From assembly GCF_900115155.1 (NCBI RefSeq), contig NZ_FOVM01000003.1:22466-86465 (forward strand): 64,000 nt of DNA, given 5' to 3'. A program made the position numbers and the translations under genes. Under the pieces are notes generated by a model, which saw nothing but the letters and a program-made list of their open reading frames with translations, was not told where the DNA came from and did not search any database. Position 1 is the stretch's first letter; each line of letters begins with the position of its first letter. The stretch is from Mycetocola miduiensis (lineage in GTDB: Bacteria > Actinomycetota > Actinomycetes > Actinomycetales > Microbacteriaceae). Shown one piece after another: positions 1 through 8,430 of this stretch.

Positions 1-6
1 CAAACG

Positions 7-28
7 GGCCGGGCAGCTCCGCCCGGCC
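7..28 (+). terminator. GC-rich hairpin upstream of pafB
   Basis: A perfect 8-bp stem (7-14 with 21-28) encloses a 6-nt loop. There is no T-run after it. It probably ends transcription of the gene to the left of the window, or acts as a processing hairpin between that gene and pafB. Confidence 0.35.
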
Positions 29-49
29 GGACACACGGAGGATGATGTC

Positions 50-1072
50 GTGCCGGAACCTACCGAAGCCGCCGCGCAGCGCGTGGCCGTCGAGGAACGT
101 CTCTTCAGCCTCGTGCTCGCCCTGCTGGCCACCGAACAGGGCCTGACCAAGGCGGAGATCCTCTCAACGGTGCAGGGTTACCGGCAGCGTTACTCAAGCT
201 CAGGCGGCAACGCCACGCTCGAGCGCCAGTTCGAACGCGACAAAGACGACATTCGCGAGCTCGGGATCCCTCTCGAGACCGTCGAGGCGCCGGGAGACCC
301 CGGCAACAATCAACTCACCCGGTACCGCATCCCCAAAGGGGAATACGACCTGCCGAAGGAGCTCACGTTCTCGCCGGCGGAGATCGCCATGCTGTCCCTC
401 GCCGCAACGGTGTGGCGGCAGGGTTCGCTGTCGGGGGAGTCCCGCCGGGCCATCCTCAAACTTCGCTCGCTGGGAATCGAATCCGACGAACCGGTGATCG
501 GGTACGCTCCACGGGTCCAGATCAGGGAGAGTTCGTTTGAGCCGCTCAGGCAGGCCCTCGAACACCATCACGTGGTCGAGTTCTCGTACCTCAAGCCGGG
601 GGAGTCGACCGCGAAGACGCGGACGGTCGCCCCGCTCGCCCTCGTGCAGCATCACGGCCGCTGGCATCTCTCCGCCCACGACCTTCCCGTCGACGAGGGC
701 CGGACCTTTTTGCTCTCACGCATCGTGGGACCGGTGAAGACCACCAAACGCACCTGGACTCCGCCTGAAGCCGGCGGGCACGCCGAACGCTCACTCAACG
801 CGCTCGATGCCCTGTGGGAGTCGCAGCGCGCCATCATCCGGGTGCAGCCGGGAACGGATGCCGCCACGCGGCTCGCGAAACGGGCATCCGCCGTCGACGA
901 CGGAACCCTCGAACTTCACTACACCGATCTCGACGTCCTCGCCGATGAACTTGCCGCCTTCGGACCGGAGGTCCTCGTGGAATCGCCGCAGCGACTCGTG
1001 GACGCCGTCATCTCACGGCACGTCAAGACCGTGCGCAGGCACCGAGGCGGAACGGGGGAGAACCGTGGCTAA
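50..1072 (+). CDS. pafB: PafB, WYL-domain transcriptional regulator
   Basis: This 340-residue protein has an N-terminal winged-helix part (about 15-100) and a WYL domain (about 165-235) with the related RWHL motif near 207. PafB and PafC act together in mycobacteria as the LexA-independent DNA-damage activator. The GTG start at 50 is preceded by GGAGGA at 37-42, and no in-frame ATG lies upstream. Its end overlaps pafC by 8 bp, so the two are translationally coupled. The order pafB-pafC-tatA-tatC-helY matches the actinobacterial proteasome-accessory region, and pafA would be expected just left of the window. Identity is strong from domain and context; the exact regulon here is inference. Confidence 0.93.
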   Translation: MPEPTEAAAQRVAVEERLFSLVLALLATEQGLTKAEILSTVQGYRQRYSSSGGNATLERQFERDKDDIRELGIPLETVEAPGDPGNNQLTRYRIPKGEYDLPKELTFSPAEIAMLSLAATVWRQGSLSGESRRAILKLRSLGIESDEPVIGYAPRVQIRESSFEPLRQALEHHHVVEFSYLKPGESTAKTRTVAPLALVQHHGRWHLSAHDLPVDEGRTFLLSRIVGPVKTTKRTWTPPEAGGHAERSLNALDALWESQRAIIRVQPGTDAATRLAKRASAVDDGTLELHYTDLDVLADELAAFGPEVLVESPQRLVDAVISRHVKTVRRHRGGTGENRG

Positions 1073-2048
1073 CGACGGACTTCACGCGAGGGACAAACTG
1101 GCGTTCCTCCTCGCGCTCGTGCCATACCTGATGGATCACGGCCACGTCACCGTGGTCGACGCCGCCAGGCACTTCGGCGTCGACGAGGAACAGATCCGGG
1201 AGTCTGTGCGTCTCATCGCTGTTTCCGGAGTGCCAGGAGAGACCAGTTCCTACCAGCACGAGGATCTGTTCGACATCGACTGGGATTCGTTCGAGGAGAA
1301 TGACGAAATCGTCATCACCCACCTCGTTGCCATCGACGACTCGCCCCGGTTCTCGGCGCGTGAGGCGGCGGCCCTCATCGCCGGCCTCCAGTACCTGTCT
1401 TCCCTGCCCGAACAGGCAGACCGGGATGTCCTCGGTTCGCTGATGTCCAAACTCGCGCGCGGGTCAACCGGCCGTCCCTCGGAAGTCGCCGTCGGTTCCA
1501 GCTCCGTTGACACAGCACTCGCCCAGATCCGCGACTCGGTTGCCGCAGGACATCGCATCGAGTTCGACTATCTCAACTCACGCGGCGAGTCGGAGAAACG
1601 CACGGTCGACCCGCTGCGCATCCAGTCGCTCGACCAGGACTGGTACCTGCGCGGCTGGGATCACTCCCGCCAGGCGGTGCGGACATTCAGGCTCGACCGG
1701 ATGAGTACCCTCACCACCACCGACGAACCGATCAGTCGTCACGCAGCCGAGGTGCCGATGTCGGAGAGCCTGTTTGAGAGTTCGGAGACCGACCTCGAAG
1801 TCGTCGTCGAACTCCCGGACGACGCAATAGCGATGATCGCCGATTACCTGACGACGGATGCTCCGGTGCGCGGCCGGAACGGCCGATCGCGGGTTACGCT
1901 TCACGTCGCCCACGATCACGGGCTGAAGCGTCTCATCGCCGGACTGTCCGGTGTCGTCACCGTGATCAGCCCCGACACCGCGAAGACGCGCGTGGCTGAC
2001 TGGGCGCAGGCTGCGCTCGACCGATACGCTGAGCGAACAGACCGGTAG
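1065..2048 (+). CDS. pafC: PafC, WYL-domain transcriptional regulator
   Basis: A 327-residue paralogue of PafB and its expected partner. A long open frame extends upstream to 807, but GTG at 1065 is chosen because GGGGGAG (1054-1060) precedes it and it gives the usual N-terminus beginning VANDGL. A helix-turn-helix part is followed by a WYL domain with a canonical DWYLRGW motif and the downstream FRLDRM segment. The overlap with pafB supports a stoichiometric heterodimer. In mycobacteria the pair activates the RecA-independent damage response; the damage signal in this organism is not visible from sequence. Confidence 0.93.
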   Translation: MANDGLHARDKLAFLLALVPYLMDHGHVTVVDAARHFGVDEEQIRESVRLIAVSGVPGETSSYQHEDLFDIDWDSFEENDEIVITHLVAIDDSPRFSAREAAALIAGLQYLSSLPEQADRDVLGSLMSKLARGSTGRPSEVAVGSSSVDTALAQIRDSVAAGHRIEFDYLNSRGESEKRTVDPLRIQSLDQDWYLRGWDHSRQAVRTFRLDRMSTLTTTDEPISRHAAEVPMSESLFESSETDLEVVVELPDDAIAMIADYLTTDAPVRGRNGRSRVTLHVAHDHGLKRLIAGLSGVVTVISPDTAKTRVADWAQAALDRYAERTDR

Positions 2049-2057
2049 ACCTTCAAG

Positions 2058-2085
2058 GCTCATTGTGAGCAAACCACGGTAAACT
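2058..2085 (+). promoter_or_regulatory. Small hairpin and -10 box before tatA
   Basis: GCTCA-TTG-TGAGC (2058-2070) is a short inverted repeat just after the pafC stop. A TAAACT -10-like hexamer follows at 2080-2085, which would start an mRNA about 25 nt before tatA. No convincing -35 box is seen. tatA may be read both from this site and through pafBC. Confidence 0.4.
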
Positions 2086-2115
2086 TGCCCGACCCACAGG
2101 ATCAAAGGACATTTC

Positions 2116-2391
2116 ATGGGAATCTTCGGTAACGCGTTCAGCGGCTGGCACCTGCTCGTCATTGTGTTCCTCGTGCTTCTTTTGTTCGGTGCTCCCAAAC
2201 TCCCTGCGCTGGCGAAGAGTGTCGGGCAGTCGATGAAGATCTTCAAGAGCGAGATCAAGAGCGACAAGTCCGAGAAGGACACCGATGACGTCACCGCCCA
2301 GCCCGTCCCGCCCACGGCAACGCAGGCCTCGGCCGATCCGACCATCGTGAACCCTGGAACCGGCACTCCCGAATCCCAGACGAAACCGTAG
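2116..2391 (+). CDS. tatA: Sec-independent translocase subunit TatA
   Basis: This 91-residue protein has one N-terminal membrane helix (about 9-24), then the conserved FG hinge (24-25), an amphipathic helix rich in Lys (about 28-50) and an acidic/Pro-Thr tail. TatA oligomers form the pore-like element that moves folded twin-arginine proteins across the membrane. AAAGGA lies upstream of ATG 2116. tatC follows after 5 bp, so the two subunits are co-transcribed. The window shows no tatB, which fits minimal actinobacterial Tat systems, although tatB is usually elsewhere. Confidence 0.94.
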   Translation: MGIFGNAFSGWHLLVIVFLVLLLFGAPKLPALAKSVGQSMKIFKSEIKSDKSEKDTDDVTAQPVPPTATQASADPTIVNPGTGTPESQTKP

Positions 2392-2396
2392 GGTTC

Positions 2397-3188
2397 ATGG
2401 CCGCCCGCATCAAACGGGGCAGGAGCGCTGACGGCCGGATGTCGCTCGGTGAGCACCTGGTCGAGTTGCGCAAGCGTCTCTTCATCAGTGCCATCGGCAT
2501 CGTCGCCGCCATGGTCGCCGGTTTCGTCATCTCTGACTTCGCCATCTCGGCGATGGCCACCCCGATCACCGAGATCGCGGTCGATCGCGGCCAGGCTCTG
2601 CTGAACTTCGACAACGTCACCGGGGCATTCGACCTCCGGATGAAGGTCGCGTTCACGATCGGCATCGTGGTCTCCAGCCCCATCTGGCTCTACCAGATCT
2701 GGGCATTCCTGGTGCCGGGGCTCACCCGTAAGGAAATCGGCTACGCCCTCGGCTTCCTGCTTAGCGCCGTCCCGCTCTTTCTCGCCGGCTGCGCCGCCGG
2801 CTGGTTTGTCATGCCCCACATCGTCGAACTGATGGTTGGTTTCACGCCGGCGGATGCCTCCAACTTCTTCAATGCAGGAATCTATTTCGACTTCGTGCTC
2901 AAACTGGTGCTCGCCGTCGGGATCGCCTTCGTCGTTCCCGTCTTCCTCGTGCTGTTGAACTTCGTCGGCGTGCTGAGCGCGGACACGATCATCAAGTCCT
3001 GGCGCGTGGCGATCCTCGTGATCGCGCTGTTCTGCGCCATCGCGACGCCGGCAGCCGATGTCGTCTCCATGTTCCTCTTGGCCGTCCCCATGGTTGTGCT
3101 CTACTTCGCCGCGTACGGCGTAGCATCCCTGCACGACCGCCGCGCCGCCAAACGGCAACTCGCTTTCGAGGCAGAATTGGCCCTGTGA
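2397..3188 (+). CDS. tatC: Sec-independent translocase subunit TatC
   Basis: A 263-residue polytopic membrane protein with about six helices. The N-terminal signature SLGEHLVELRKRL (16-28) and the loop PGLTRKE after helix 2 are TatC hallmarks and lie on the face that reads the twin-arginine signal. ATG 2397 is 5 bp after the tatA stop, and the 3' end overlaps helY by 4 bp (GTGA). Substrates in this window that may use Tat include the Rieske protein QcrA, known as a Tat substrate in other actinobacteria; this link is inference. Confidence 0.95.
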   Translation: MAARIKRGRSADGRMSLGEHLVELRKRLFISAIGIVAAMVAGFVISDFAISAMATPITEIAVDRGQALLNFDNVTGAFDLRMKVAFTIGIVVSSPIWLYQIWAFLVPGLTRKEIGYALGFLLSAVPLFLAGCAAGWFVMPHIVELMVGFTPADASNFFNAGIYFDFVLKLVLAVGIAFVVPVFLVLLNFVGVLSADTIIKSWRVAILVIALFCAIATPAADVVSMFLLAVPMVVLYFAAYGVASLHDRRAAKRQLAFEAELAL

Positions 3189-5608
3189 CTGTCGACCTGT
3201 CCCCGGCCGAGCGATACGCGGCATCCCGGCGAAAGACCCCCCTTCTCGACGCCTTCCGGGCGAAGCAGCGGTTCGACCTCGACCCGTTCCAGCTCGAGGC
3301 CTGCGCCAGCGTCGAGGCAGGCAACAGCGTTCTCGTCGCCGCACCCACCGGCGCGGGCAAGACGATCATCGCCGAGTTCGCCATCTACGCCGCCATGCAG
3401 CGAACGCGATCGAAGGTTTTCTATACGGCGCCGATGAAGGCCCTGAGCAACCAGAAGTTCAACGAACTCGTCGCCGAATACGGCGCCGAGTCCGTCGGTC
3501 TGCTCACCGGAGACACCAACATCAATGCGCGTGCGCGCATCGTCGTCATGACCACCGAAGTTCTCCGGAACATGCTCTACGCCGACTCGGACCTGCTCGC
3601 CGACCTCGCCTACGTGATCATGGACGAGGTCCACTACCTCGCCGACCGGTTTCGGGGTGCTGTGTGGGAGGAAGTCATCATCCACCTCCCGCAGGAGGTG
3701 CGGATGGTGTCGTTGAGCGCGACGGTGTCCAACGCGGAGGAGTTCGGTGACTGGCTGCAAGCCGTTCGCGGCCACACCGAGGTCATCGTGTCGGAGGAAC
3801 GGCCTGTGCCGCTCGACCAGCACGTCCTCATGCGGGGCAAACTGATCGACCTGTTCGCCGCTCCCAGCCTCGCTGAGACGAACTCCGTGAACCCCGAACT
3901 CGTACGAATGGCTCAATTCGGCGGACGGGCTCCGAACTCGAAACAGTACAACGACGTCAGCCGGTACAACGCCAAACGCGGTCAGCGCACCCAGCAGCGG
4001 GTCGATCGAGCCCAGGTTGTCGAACTCCTCGACGAACACCACCTGCTCCCGGCGATCTTCTTCATCTTCAGCCGGGTGGGCTGCGACCAGGCGGTCACCC
4101 AGGTGCTACGTTCCGGCATCCGTCTCACCGAGGCACACGAACGCGATGAGATCCGCCAGATCGTTGAGGAGCGCTGCTCGGCGTTGCAGGACGAGGACCT
4201 CGCCGTGCTCGGATACTGGGAATGGCTTGAGGGCCTCGAACGGGGAATCGCGGCGCACCACGCCGGAATGCTTCCCGCGTTCAAGGAAGTCGTCGAGGAA
4301 CTGTTCCGCAAGAAGCTCGTGAAAGCAGTCTTCGCGACCGAGACGCTTGCACTCGGCATCAACATGCCCGCGAGGACCGTCGTGCTCGAGAAACTCGAGA
4401 AATTCAACGGCGAAGCCCGCGTACCCATCACACCGGGGGAGTACACCCAGCTCACCGGACGGGCTGGACGTCGCGGCATCGACGTGGAAGGGCACGCCGT
4501 CATCGCGTGGCAGGAAGGGCTGCACCCGCAGTCCGTCGCGTCGCTCGCCTCGCGGCGCAGCTACCCGCTGAACTCCAGTTTCAAGCCGACGTACAACATG
4601 GCTGCGAATCTCATCGACCAATTCGGTCGTGAACGGACACGTGAGATCCTCGAGTCGTCGTTCGCCCAGTTCCAGGCAGACCGCGCCGTGGTCGGAATGG
4701 CCCGCAAGGTCCGGGAACAGGAGAACTCGCTCGCGAAATACCGTGAAGCGATGACCTGCCATCTCGGAGACTTCGCCGAGTACGCGAGCATCCGCCGTGA
4801 GCTCACCGACCTCGAACGCAAGAGCGCGTCGCCTGAGCGCTCCTCACGGTCACAGAATGACCGCCGCCAGCGCCAGCTCGTTGCGCTGCGCAAACGCATG
4901 CGCGCCCACCCGTGCCACGGTTGCGCAGAACGGGAACAGCACGCGAGGTGGGCTGAGCGCTGGTTTACCCTGAAACGGCAGACCGACCAGTTGAGCCGGC
5001 AGATCTCGACTCGAACGGGCGCCGTCGCCAAGATCTTCGACCGTGTCACCGACGTCCTGCTGGAGTACGAATACCTGATTCCGGGGGAGGGCGGAGAGGT
5101 CGAACTCAGCGCGGCCGGCCGCACCCTCAAACGCATTTACGGTGAAAGGGATCTCCTCGTCGCTGAGGCTCTTCGTCGTGGCGTGTGGAACGACCTCGAC
5201 CCGGCGAGCCTCGCCGCCATGGCGAGTTGTATCGTCTTCGAACCCCGCCGGGACGAAGGAACAGTGGCCGACCGCTACCTGCCAGGCGGGGCGTTCCGCG
5301 TCGCGCTCGACAGGACCCAGGACCTCTGGGCCCGGCTCGACGACACCGAGCAGGAGAACCGGCTGCCAGGAAGCGAGCCGCTCGCCACTGGACTGTGTGT
5401 GGCAATGCACAAGTGGGCGCGCGGCTCAAGCCTCAACGTGGTGCTCACCGAAGCGGATATGGCGGCTGGGGACTTCGTCCGCTGGACCAAGCAGACCATC
5501 GACCTTCTCGACCAGCTGTCCATCGTCGCCGACGGCGGTGTCGGCCGCAACGCCCGCAAGGCGCTCGAGGCGATCCGCAGGGGAATCGTCGCCTACAGCA
5601 CCGTGTGA
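3185..5608 (+). CDS. helY: HelY-like superfamily 2 RNA/DNA helicase
   Basis: An 807-residue helicase of the Ski2-like group. Visible motifs are Walker A APTGAGKT (53-60), motif II DEVH (147-150), SAT motif III (LSATVSN) and motif VI (TGRAGRRGID). A C-terminal helical DSHCT-type region (about 640-805) completes the family layout. A cluster of CxxC-like cysteines (HPCHGC) lies in the insertion after the helicase core. Position next to tatC is the same as helY (Rv2092c) in mycobacteria. It probably remodels RNA, but its cellular target is not established. GTG 3185 overlaps the tatC stop. Confidence 0.9.
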   Translation: MTVDLSPAERYAASRRKTPLLDAFRAKQRFDLDPFQLEACASVEAGNSVLVAAPTGAGKTIIAEFAIYAAMQRTRSKVFYTAPMKALSNQKFNELVAEYGAESVGLLTGDTNINARARIVVMTTEVLRNMLYADSDLLADLAYVIMDEVHYLADRFRGAVWEEVIIHLPQEVRMVSLSATVSNAEEFGDWLQAVRGHTEVIVSEERPVPLDQHVLMRGKLIDLFAAPSLAETNSVNPELVRMAQFGGRAPNSKQYNDVSRYNAKRGQRTQQRVDRAQVVELLDEHHLLPAIFFIFSRVGCDQAVTQVLRSGIRLTEAHERDEIRQIVEERCSALQDEDLAVLGYWEWLEGLERGIAAHHAGMLPAFKEVVEELFRKKLVKAVFATETLALGINMPARTVVLEKLEKFNGEARVPITPGEYTQLTGRAGRRGIDVEGHAVIAWQEGLHPQSVASLASRRSYPLNSSFKPTYNMAANLIDQFGRERTREILESSFAQFQADRAVVGMARKVREQENSLAKYREAMTCHLGDFAEYASIRRELTDLERKSASPERSSRSQNDRRQRQLVALRKRMRAHPCHGCAEREQHARWAERWFTLKRQTDQLSRQISTRTGAVAKIFDRVTDVLLEYEYLIPGEGGEVELSAAGRTLKRIYGERDLLVAEALRRGVWNDLDPASLAAMASCIVFEPRRDEGTVADRYLPGGAFRVALDRTQDLWARLDDTEQENRLPGSEPLATGLCVAMHKWARGSSLNVVLTEADMAAGDFVRWTKQTIDLLDQLSIVADGGVGRNARKALEAIRRGIVAYSTV

Positions 5609-5641
5609 GCCGGCGCCTCCCGCGCCACATAGGCTGGAACA

Positions 5642-7201
5642 GTGACTGCCCCGACGCGCCCGCCCGTACCCCTCCTCGCCGCTGTCATCCTCGCGGCAGC
5701 ATCGGGCCCCGTCCTCGACGCCGGATTTCCTGACCGGGGGATCTGGCCGCTGGCGTTCGTCGGCATCGGCCTCATCCTCATCGTCCTTATCGGCAGGAGC
5801 GCCTGGGGTGCGCTGCTGACCGGTTTCATCGCGGGGGTGTCGTTCTACCTCGTCCACGTGTCGTGGGTCTCGCTGTACCTCGGTCCGGTTCCGTGGATCG
5901 CCCTGTCAGTGCTCGAATCGATCTTCTTCGCACTCGGCGCCCTGCTGATCACCCTCGCGTATCGCTGGATTCCACGGGTCTGGTCGACCACCCTCGGCCG
6001 GGTCGGACTGCTGCCGCTTGTCGTCGCCGGCGTGTGGACGGCGAGGGAAGCCCTCGTCAGCACCTGGCCGTACGGCGGGTTCGCCTGGGGCCGGATCGCG
6101 CTGAGCCAGTCGGAGAGCCCGTTCGCCCCGCTGGTCGCCTGGGTGGGGTTCAGCGGGCTCAGCTTCCTTCTCGTGTGGCTCGTCGCCCTGCTGCTGCAAT
6201 TTCTCCGCGAACCGCACGTGTCGGTTCCGTCGCTTCGCCTGCTGGTCCCAGCGGCCGCCGTCGCGCTCCTCGTCGCACTGCCGGCCTGGCCGATCGTCGA
6301 ACGCGGCACGTCGACGATCGCCGCTGTCCAGGGTAACGCGAAAGCGGGATACTTCGACGACCGCGAACCGGGTGACATCCTCTCTGCCCAGGCATCGGCG
6401 ACTCTTCCGCTGGTCGGTACACCGGTCGACATGATCGTCTGGCCGGAGAACGGCACCGATCTGGATCCGGTGACGGTTCCGCAGGCGGCATCCGTTCTCG
6501 ACTACCTCGGAGCCCAGACCGGCGCCCCGATCCTGACCGGGACGATCATGGAACGGGACGGCCGGTTCTACAACACTTCGTTGCTGTGGGAGTCGGGGGC
6601 CGGCCCGACCGACTACTACGACAAACGGCACCCAGTCCCGTTCGGTGAGTATGTTCCCGACCGCGAAGTGTGGGAACCGTTCGCCCCGGATCTGATCGGC
6701 CTGATCGGCCGTGAGTACACGCCGGGCACCAGGGACAACGTCTTCAACGTGGACGGTGTGATCGCCGGGATCTCCATCTGCTTCGACATCGTCGACGACG
6801 CGCTGACCCGTGAAGCCGTCGACCGCGGAGCCCAGGTGATCATCGCCCAGACGAACAACGCGGACTTCGGCCGTACCGACGAGAACCAGCAGCAGCTCGC
6901 CATCGCCCGGCTCCGGGCCATCGAGTCGTCACGAAGCCTCGTGAACATTTCGACCGTGGGCACCAGCCAGATGATCGGCCCAAACGGCGCCACCCTCGCC
7001 GAAATCCCCGCGTACGAACCGGGCCACATGGTGTTCGATGTTCCGCTGGTCGCCGGGAAGACGCCGGCGATGGCCGCGGGCGGCCAGATCGAGACGTTCG
7101 TCGCTTTCTTCGGCCTGGGTGCCCTCATCGTCGCTTTGGCGGTGGGCACAAGAAACGGGCGCCAGCGTGAAGCTGACGCCCGAATCCTCGACGGAAGTTA
7201 G
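5642..7201 (+). CDS. lnt: Apolipoprotein N-acyltransferase
   Basis: A 519-residue membrane enzyme that adds the third acyl chain to the N-terminal Cys of lipoproteins. About eight hydrophobic helices, most of them in the first 220 residues, precede a periplasmic carbon-nitrogen hydrolase domain. The catalytic triad is visible as E269 (WPENG), K328 (YDKRHPVPFGEY) and C380 (ISICFD). In mycobacteria the Lnt domain is fused to dolichol-phosphate mannose synthase (Ppm1); here the protein stops after a final helix, so no synthase domain is attached. The gene ends with TAG overlapping the convergent rbpA stop by 4 bp. Confidence 0.92.
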   Translation: MTAPTRPPVPLLAAVILAAASGPVLDAGFPDRGIWPLAFVGIGLILIVLIGRSAWGALLTGFIAGVSFYLVHVSWVSLYLGPVPWIALSVLESIFFALGALLITLAYRWIPRVWSTTLGRVGLLPLVVAGVWTAREALVSTWPYGGFAWGRIALSQSESPFAPLVAWVGFSGLSFLLVWLVALLLQFLREPHVSVPSLRLLVPAAAVALLVALPAWPIVERGTSTIAAVQGNAKAGYFDDREPGDILSAQASATLPLVGTPVDMIVWPENGTDLDPVTVPQAASVLDYLGAQTGAPILTGTIMERDGRFYNTSLLWESGAGPTDYYDKRHPVPFGEYVPDREVWEPFAPDLIGLIGREYTPGTRDNVFNVDGVIAGISICFDIVDDALTREAVDRGAQVIIAQTNNADFGRTDENQQQLAIARLRAIESSRSLVNISTVGTSQMIGPNGATLAEIPAYEPGHMVFDVPLVAGKTPAMAAGGQIETFVAFFGLGALIVALAVGTRNGRQREADARILDGS

Positions 7202-7563
7202 GCTCCGACCGAGTGTTGGCCGCGCCGTGCACGCAGGAAGCTGAGGCGTTCCTCGAGGAGTTCCTCGAGTTCGTCCCGGCTCCGGCGTTCGAGCAGCATG
7301 TCCCAGTGGGTGCGGGCCTGCTTCTGATCTGACCGGTCGATGACAACCGGTTCGGTGCCGACCATGAGAACTGCTTCAGCACTGCAGTGGCGGCACTCCC
7401 AGGTCTCTGGGGCCTCCGCATCTGCGGCGAACATCAGCGCGGTCTCATGGTTGCATACGGGGCACAGGTACACCGACCGTGCCCGCTCTGAAAATACGAC
7501 GCCATCTTCACTCTGTAGGCTCTGGGCGCCGAGGCGCATTCCGCGCAAACTGCGATCTGCCAT
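7198..7563 (-). CDS. rbpA: RNA polymerase-binding protein RbpA
   Basis: This 121-residue protein is the actinobacterial RNA polymerase accessory factor that binds the principal sigma factor and stabilises open complexes. The N-terminal MADRSLRG, the zinc-ribbon-like core with CxxC (YLCPVC) and CRHC pairs, and the acidic sigma-interacting C-terminal helix (about 85-110, LLERRSRDELEELLEERL) are all present. ATG 7563 has GAGAGGAA upstream. The gene is convergent with lnt and the stop codons overlap, leaving no room for an intergenic terminator. Confidence 0.96.
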   Translation of the reverse strand: MADRSLRGMRLGAQSLQSEDGVVFSERARSVYLCPVCNHETALMFAADAEAPETWECRHCSAEAVLMVGTEPVVIDRSDQKQARTHWDMLLERRSRDELEELLEERLSFLRARRGQHSVGA

Positions 7564-7592
7564 GTTCTGGTTCCTCTCGCTCGCTGCAACCA

Positions 7593-7598
7593 GTTATA
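7593..7598 (-). promoter_or_regulatory. Probable -10 box of rbpA
   Basis: On the minus strand TATAAC lies about 30 nt before the rbpA start, giving a leader of roughly 23 nt that includes the ribosome-binding site. No matching -35 at 17 nt is evident. In streptomycetes rbpA has a SigR promoter; its GGAAT/GTT pattern was looked for and not clearly found. Confidence 0.4.
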
Positions 7599-7629
7599 GA
7601 CCCCGAAGCTGGGCAACGCCTTGCCATCG

Positions 7630-7643
7630 TGGGATTTCTCCCA
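7630..7643 (-). terminator. Short hairpin between GDPD gene and rbpA
   Basis: TGGGA (7630-7634) and TCCCA (7639-7643) form a 5-bp stem; read on the minus strand the loop is GAAA, a stable GNRA tetraloop. It follows the glycerophosphodiesterase stop by 13 nt and precedes the rbpA promoter. It has no T-run, so it is a weak terminator candidate. Confidence 0.3.
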
Positions 7644-7656
7644 GCGTTCGCTCAGG

Positions 7657-8427
7657 CTATGAGCGTCGTGCGGCAAGCAACGGGATGGCCAGGTCCGTGC
7701 GGTCAGTGATGATGCCGTCCACCCCCATATCCAGGAGCCGGTGCATGTCGTCCGGGGAATTCACCGTCCACACGTGCACCTCAACGCCAGCGCGGTGGAA
7801 AGTCCGAATAGTCTGGCGGGTGACCAGGCGAACGTTCCGATGCCGTTCAGGGATCTGGACACAGCGGATGCCGCCGAGCGCGGCACGGACGAGGGCAGCC
7901 GATCCGGCGCGTGCGCCGAGAAAAGCCCGCGTGATGCGCTGGGATGACGCCGACGACGCCACGCCGGGGATGGACCCCGCAGCACGCATCCGCCGGCCTT
8001 CATCGAAAGAGGTGATCAGGACCCGGTCGCCTGCGCGCTCGGCGAGGACGGTGCGCGCCACCGGTCCTGCCGCCTGTTCCGACTTGACGTCGATATTGAA
8101 ACGCGCCGTCGGGAAAGTGACGAGCGCCCCGGCGAGGGTGGGCACACGATGGCCGCCGCCCAGGTCGAGCTGGCGAAGCTGAGCGAGGCTAAGGTTCCTC
8201 ACGGCGTGCGACACTCCGTCCACCACGATCTCCGGGTCGTGGACGAGAACCGCGATCCCGTCGGCGGTCGCGTGGGCATCCGTTTCCAGGTAGATCGCCC
8301 CGACGTCCACCGCAGCCTGGAATGAGGCGATCGTGTTCTCCGGCACGTCGAGGGCAAGCCCCCGGTGCGCGAGAACGCGCGGACCCGCCGGTTCGAAGTA
8401 CCGCGAATCCGCGCGCTCGAGTGCCAT
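7657..8427 (-). CDS. Glycerophosphodiester phosphodiesterase family protein
   Basis: A 256-residue TIM-barrel enzyme expected to cleave glycerophosphodiesters into sn-glycerol 3-phosphate and an alcohol. Catalytic and metal-site motifs are visible: H21-R22-G23, E30-N31-T32, E48-x-D50 and H63-D64. No signal peptide is seen, so it should act in the cytoplasm. The length is usual for the bacterial family. It starts 3 bp after the SPFH gene stop and so is the last gene of an nfeD-SPFH-GDPD operon, which suggests a role in membrane lipid turnover. Substrate specificity cannot be told from sequence. Confidence 0.9.
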   Translation of the reverse strand: MALERADSRYFEPAGPRVLAHRGLALDVPENTIASFQAAVDVGAIYLETDAHATADGIAVLVHDPEIVVDGVSHAVRNLSLAQLRQLDLGGGHRVPTLAGALVTFPTARFNIDVKSEQAAGPVARTVLAERAGDRVLITSFDEGRRMRAAGSIPGVASSASSQRITRAFLGARAGSAALVRAALGGIRCVQIPERHRNVRLVTRQTIRTFHRAGVEVHVWTVNSPDDMHRLLDMGVDGIITDRTDLAIPLLAARRS

Positions 8428-8430
8428 CCC

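Noticed and set aside
1578..3344. 588-codon open frame antisense to pafC, tatA and tatC
   Set aside because: It is a shadow of high-GC codon bias: very rich in Asp, Glu, Gly, His and Arg, no domain, no ribosome-binding site, and both real genes beneath it are certain.
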